Shown here: in pieces, positions 6,079-8,487 of the stretch
Layout: each line of letters starts with the position of its first letter
Position numbering within the stretch: position 1 is the first letter of the stretch
From: DALYDK01 sp964415715
Lineage (GTDB): Bacteria > Patescibacteriota > Saccharimonadia > Saccharimonadales > CAIOMD01
Length of the DNA: 8,487 nt
Assembly (NCBI GenBank): GCA_964415715.1
Contig: CAYQBK010000050.1
Coordinates: 1-8,487, forward strand
Direction: 5' to 3'
The notes under the pieces: model-generated
The model's database searches: none
Told to the model about the DNA's origin: nothing
What the model saw: only the letters and a program-made list of their open reading frames with translations
Made by a program: the position numbers and the translations under genes

Positions 6079-7106
6079 GCGAATTGCCTCAAAAATTCTA
6101 TTTTGGCACTTTCAAAGTGTCTAACATCTTCAATACCGTTTTTCAACATAACCATACGTTCGACACCAAAACCAAATGCAAAACCAGTATAAACATTTGA
6201 ATCAATGCCAGCATGTTTCAGAACATTCGGATTTATCAGGCCACAGCCACCTATTTCTAGCCATTTCTCGGCTTCGGAGCCGTCTTTTTTCATACTTTCT
6301 GGGCGCTCTATGGCAAATTCAAAACTAGGCTCAGTAAATGGAAAATAAAATGGCTGAATTTTGATATTTAACTCTTGGCCGAAAAACTCACTCATATAGG
6401 TTTTTAGTGTAGCTATCAGGTTACCAACATTTACACCTTTGTCGACATATACACCCTCTATTTGGTGAAAGGTATGCTCGTGAGTAATATCTAAGTCTTC
6501 ATTGCGAAATACTCGGCCCGGTACAACCACTGCTATTGGTTGGCCTTTTTCTAGTTTTGCTTTATCTGCCACAAGTATACGGTTTTGCATAGTACTAGTG
6601 TGAGCCGGAGCTATCAGACCATCTTCTGTCATAAAAGTGTCATAATCATCACGTGCTGGATGACCCAGTGGAAAGTTTAACGCTTCGAACATATGATAAT
6701 CGTCATCTATCTGGCGGGATTCTAACACCGAAAAACCCATACGACTAAAAATATCTAAAATATTAGCAAGTTCAATACTTATTGGATGCAATGAGCCCTG
6801 AGCAGCAAACAAACCAACCATATCCTGCTCCCAACTAACATTAACATCTCTAGGAGCTGTTACATCAATAGTTGATTTTTCTGTCTGAACTGTATGATTG
6901 TCATCTAGCCAATTTGTAACTTCATCTTTTAACTGATTGACTTGTTTACCAAATTCTTTGCGAAGATCGACTGGTATTTGTCGAATCTGTTGATATAATT
7001 CCTTAATCTCAGGTGATTTCAATATGGCTCGCTTATCATCCAACTGTGAATATTCATTTTTTAAGCGCTCATAGGCTTCGGCAACATGCTTGTTAGTGTA
7101 TTTCAT
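6075..7106 (-). CDS. pheS: Phenylalanyl-tRNA synthetase alpha subunit
   Basis: This is the catalytic class II chain of the synthetase, 343 residues, normal length. An N-terminal coiled-coil-like tRNA-binding region (about residues 1-75) is followed by the class II core: HPARDDYDTF (about 149-158), AHTSTMQNR (about 168-176, corresponding to the usual THTS.vQ), motif 2 GRVFRNEDLDITHEHTFHQI (about 198-217), the phenylalanine-pocket FPFTEPSFEF (about 255-264), EIGGCGLINPNVL (about 284-296) and motif 3 GFAFGFGVERMVML (about 308-321). The C-terminus ...FLRQFA agrees with the family. The stop is TGA overlapping the ATG of the four-helix-bundle gene and is followed at once by an in-frame TAG. The start at 7106 fits the promoter 12 nt upstream. 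It is the first gene of the pheS-insert-pheT operon. Confidence 0.97.
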   Translation of the reverse strand: MKYTNKHVAEAYERLKNEYSQLDDKRAILKSPEIKELYQQIRQIPVDLRKEFGKQVNQLKDEVTNWLDDNHTVQTEKSTIDVTAPRDVNVSWEQDMVGLFAAQGSLHPISIELANILDIFSRMGFSVLESRQIDDDYHMFEALNFPLGHPARDDYDTFMTEDGLIAPAHTSTMQNRILVADKAKLEKGQPIAVVVPGRVFRNEDLDITHEHTFHQIEGVYVDKGVNVGNLIATLKTYMSEFFGQELNIKIQPFYFPFTEPSFEFAIERPESMKKDGSEAEKWLEIGGCGLINPNVLKHAGIDSNVYTGFAFGFGVERMVMLKNGIEDVRHFESAKIEFLRQFA

Positions 7107-7118
7107 AATTCATCTGTA

Positions 7119-7146
7119 ATTATACGATATTTTAGACATAGGTAAA
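7119..7146 (-). promoter_or_regulatory. Promoter of the pheS operon
   Basis: On the minus strand a perfect -10 TATAAT (7124-7119) lies 12 nt before the pheS ATG, with TTTACC (7146-7141) 16 bp upstream as a plausible -35. Initiation about 7 nt after the -10 would leave a leader of only about 5 nt, with no room for an attenuator, T-box or Shine-Dalgarno sequence. Confidence 0.6.
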
Positions 7147-7158
7147 AGCATTGCCTAT
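7138..7158. promoter_or_regulatory. Imperfect palindrome over the pheS -35 (possible operator)
   Basis: A 21-bp imperfect palindrome with arms ATAGG and CCTAT plus two further matching inner positions per arm (7 of 8). It overlaps the -35 hexamer of pheS. Position and symmetry would suit a repressor site, but a palindrome of this size could be chance. Confidence 0.25.
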
Positions 7159-7194
7159 TATCAACTTAATTCTTTCAAGTATAAATTAGCTGTT

Positions 7195-7728
7195 TTATGC
7201 CAAAAAACTTCCAGTTTGTCTAAAAGTCGACAATGGCACTTCTATTTTTTGAAACCATATTGCTTCTTCAGTATCCTGTTTAGTAGATTCTTTTAGTGCG
7301 TATGGTGTATTGGTTGACGGTTTAAATGGTTTTAGTAAATCCATTTCAGGCAAATTTATCCTTAAAATACCACTATCGTCATTGTTAGCGTGAAATAGCT
7401 TGAGTGAGCCAAATAACTGCATTTCCATAGTGCGCAAATCAGGCAAGGCACTTACAACAATAGTTCCATCGTCGACAACCAGCCCTGATCGGTCTAGTTT
7501 GTCGCGACAAAGGCCACATGGTTGGAGAGTTGTAGCCAACCGGCCACTTTGAGTGTCGGCTTGGAGCTCGCCTACGACAACTATAAGTGAAATAACATCT
7601 CCGCCGAGATCTTTAATTTTTTGCAATGCTAGCTGTTCAGCATGAACATTTATTGCTGATTCTTTTTCTGGCTTAATATTTATACCACTCAGTATCTGCA
7701 TAGTTGGCGGTGAATATGCAAAATACAT
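7195..7728 (-). CDS. Cytidine/deoxycytidylate deaminase-like protein, main part (frameshifted gene)
   Basis: This 177-residue frame carries the zinc-dependent deaminase active site: HAE within NVHAEQLALQKI (about residues 28-39; His ligand and catalytic Glu) and PCGLC (about 70-74; two Cys ligands), spaced as in cytidine and dCMP deaminases. Before HAE is the usual 'sG.Ni' segment (LSGINIKPE). The conserved N-terminal part, including FRVGA, lies in another frame upstream (7689-7943). About 100 residues follow the PCGLC motif, longer than a minimal cytidine deaminase, and I do not recognise that tail. The likely activity is hydrolytic deamination of a cytosine nucleoside or nucleotide, but the exact substrate is open. 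The ATG at 7728 is probably internal to the original gene. The gene precedes pheS by 88 bp on the same strand but pheS has its own promoter. Confidence 0.75.
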   Translation of the reverse strand: MYFAYSPPTMQILSGINIKPEKESAINVHAEQLALQKIKDLGGDVISLIVVVGELQADTQSGRLATTLQPCGLCRDKLDRSGLVVDDGTIVVSALPDLRTMEMQLFGSLKLFHANNDDSGILRINLPEMDLLKPFKPSTNTPYALKESTKQDTEEAIWFQKIEVPLSTFRQTGSFLA

Positions 7729-7943
7729 AACAGGGCTCCCACTCTAAAATCACGATAGGAAACTGCCAATTCCTGAGCCTCACGTGCTCGGTGCAAAGCC
7801 AACAATAAACTCGCTCCTGTAACACTATTTAACGCATCGTGCTTAGTAAAAGTTGACCTTAAAACACTTTGAACTGAGAAAGTGTCCACTCTGGGTAATC
7901 TACTAATCGCCACCCCTAAACCATTGTTTACGTCGTCAATCAT
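7689..7943 (-). CDS. N-terminal fragment of the deaminase-like gene, frameshifted
   Basis: The frame begins MIDDVNNGLG at 7943 and ends its family-like part with LHRAREAQELAVSYRDFRVG (about residues 50-69), which corresponds to the 'A..aA..pYS.frVGAal' N-terminal signature of cytidine deaminases. After GALL it diverges into residues without family character and stops at 7689. The companion frame (7195-7728) resumes with MYFAYSPPTMQILSGINI. A single missing base close to 7725-7745 (for example in the GGG or CCC run) would restore one gene of about 245 residues. No slippery heptamer is seen, so programmed frameshifting is unlikely. Pseudogene or sequence error remain. Confidence 0.65.
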   Translation of the reverse strand: MIDDVNNGLGVAISRLPRVDTFSVQSVLRSTFTKHDALNSVTGASLLLALHRAREAQELAVSYRDFRVGALLCILHIHRQLCRY

Positions 7944-7951
7944 TATCGATG

Positions 7952-7980
7952 ATAGTAATACAAAGTTGATATACTCGCAA
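7952..7980 (-). promoter_or_regulatory. Promoter of the deaminase-like gene, leaderless
   Basis: On the minus strand TTGCGA (7980-7975), a 17-bp spacer and TACTAT (7957-7952) precede the ATG at 7943 by exactly 8 nt, so transcription would begin at or next to the start codon. It shares the 111-bp intergenic region with the divergent plus-strand promoter at 8018-8046. Confidence 0.55.
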
Positions 7981-8017
7981 ATGCATAGTTATATGAAATT
8001 ATGTCAATATCCTAACA

Positions 8018-8046
8018 TTGCTAATAAAACTATAAAAGTTTATAAT
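8018..8046 (+). promoter_or_regulatory. Promoter of the plus-strand gene, leaderless
   Basis: TTGCTA (8018-8023), a 17-bp spacer and a perfect TATAAT (8041-8046) precede the ATG at 8055 by exactly 8 nt. Initiation 7-9 nt after the -10 places the transcript start on the ATG. No Shine-Dalgarno sequence is present. Confidence 0.65.
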
Positions 8047-8054
8047 TAGTATTT

Positions 8055-8487
8055 ATGAACCTCCTCGAAGAAAAGCGAAAAATATTAAATCACGCTAGTT
8101 ATGACGACACGGGCGTGTTTGCTGGAAAGCTAGGCAGATTATGTCAGACTATATATTTATATAATCGTGATCAGCCAAGCGAAAAAGATCCGACACTGGG
8201 CGGTAGAATATCAAAAACTCTTCATGCAACTGGCTTATCAGAAAAATTTTTATCGAGTGTATTTCTTGGTAATGAGGTACACGGTGCAGGGTTACAATCT
8301 ATAGTATTTGATCGTGGCAAAGTAGTTGAAAAATATTTAGTCATGCCTCTGGGAAAATTAGCAATTACGATTGGGTTATTTGAAGAATACGAGAATACAT
8401 GCCTGGTGGCCGCAAGTAGTGTTTTTGGTGACATGGTTCCAGGAACAAAAATACATCGTACTAGATTAGCGATGAGACCACTAGGTG
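8055..8487 (+). CDS. Unrecognised protein, N-terminal part (runs off the right edge)
   Basis: The frame is open from the ATG at 8055 to the window edge (144 codons, beginning MNLLEEKRKILNHASYDDTG). I do not recognise the family. It has a charged helical N-terminus, no signal peptide or membrane segment, and mixed alpha/beta character later (VVEKYLVMPLGKLAITIGLF, then CLVAASSVFGDMVPGTKIHR). Support for being real: a good promoter with the same 8-nt -10-to-ATG spacing as neighbouring genes, a long open frame at the window edge, and composition like the other genes. It is the only plus-strand gene in the window and is divergent from the deaminase-like gene. Confidence 0.7.
   Translation, partial: MNLLEEKRKILNHASYDDTGVFAGKLGRLCQTIYLYNRDQPSEKDPTLGGRISKTLHATGLSEKFLSSVFLGNEVHGAGLQSIVFDRGKVVEKYLVMPLGKLAITIGLFEEYENTCLVAASSVFGDMVPGTKIHRTRLAMRPLG

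Noticed and set aside
7107..7194. T-box or peptide attenuator controlling pheST
   Set aside because: The predicted transcript start leaves about 5 nt before the ATG, and no T-box motif, leader peptide rich in Phe, or terminator is visible.
1..8487. Alternative genetic code (TGA as glycine) as in some CPR lineages
   Set aside because: pheS, pheT, the four-helix-bundle gene and the ABC genes contain no in-frame TGA at conserved glycines. The only TGA in coding context ends pheS at the expected length.

Overview
The window looks like a chromosomal segment of a small-genome Patescibacteria (CPR) bacterium, most likely Saccharibacteria (TM7) or a close relative. This rests on the style of the PheT and PheS sequences, the moderately AT-rich composition, apparently leaderless promoters and a four-helix-bundle (S23/IVS-type) insert. 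The placement is an inference from sequence character, not from a marker search. The standard code fits: conserved genes show no in-frame TGA.

Layout, left to right. Positions 1-2324 (minus strand) hold a pair of ABC exporter half-transporter genes one base apart. The upstream one is split by a frameshift near 2104-2139. The downstream one runs off the left edge. Positions 2380-3116 contain no credible protein gene. Instead there is a GC-rich block densely packed with inverted repeats. It has its own sigma-70-like promoter immediately after pheT and folds on paper into one closed multibranched minus-strand RNA of about 560 nt, followed by a string of short hairpins. I do not recognise this RNA, and it is the most interesting object in the window. 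Positions 3118-7106 carry pheT and pheS (minus strand), the two subunits of phenylalanyl-tRNA synthetase. They are separated by a four-helix-bundle gene bracketed by inverted arrays of a 7-bp repeat, which looks like a small intervening-sequence-type cassette inserted into the operon. Positions 7195-7943 hold a cytidine-deaminase-like gene (minus strand) broken by a frameshift. Positions 8055-8487 hold the start of an unrecognised plus-strand gene, divergent from the deaminase.

Expression. Three protein-gene promoters have the -10 hexamer exactly 8 nt from the ATG, and a fourth (pheS) has 12 nt, so these mRNAs should be leaderless or nearly so. The operon-internal pheT instead has a clear Shine-Dalgarno sequence, and the four-helix-bundle and second ABC genes are placed for translational coupling. 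The PheST pair charges tRNA-Phe. The ABC pair would form a heterodimeric membrane exporter of unknown substrate. The large RNA lies between these two units and could be an independent transcript, a readthrough product of the pheST operon, or both.
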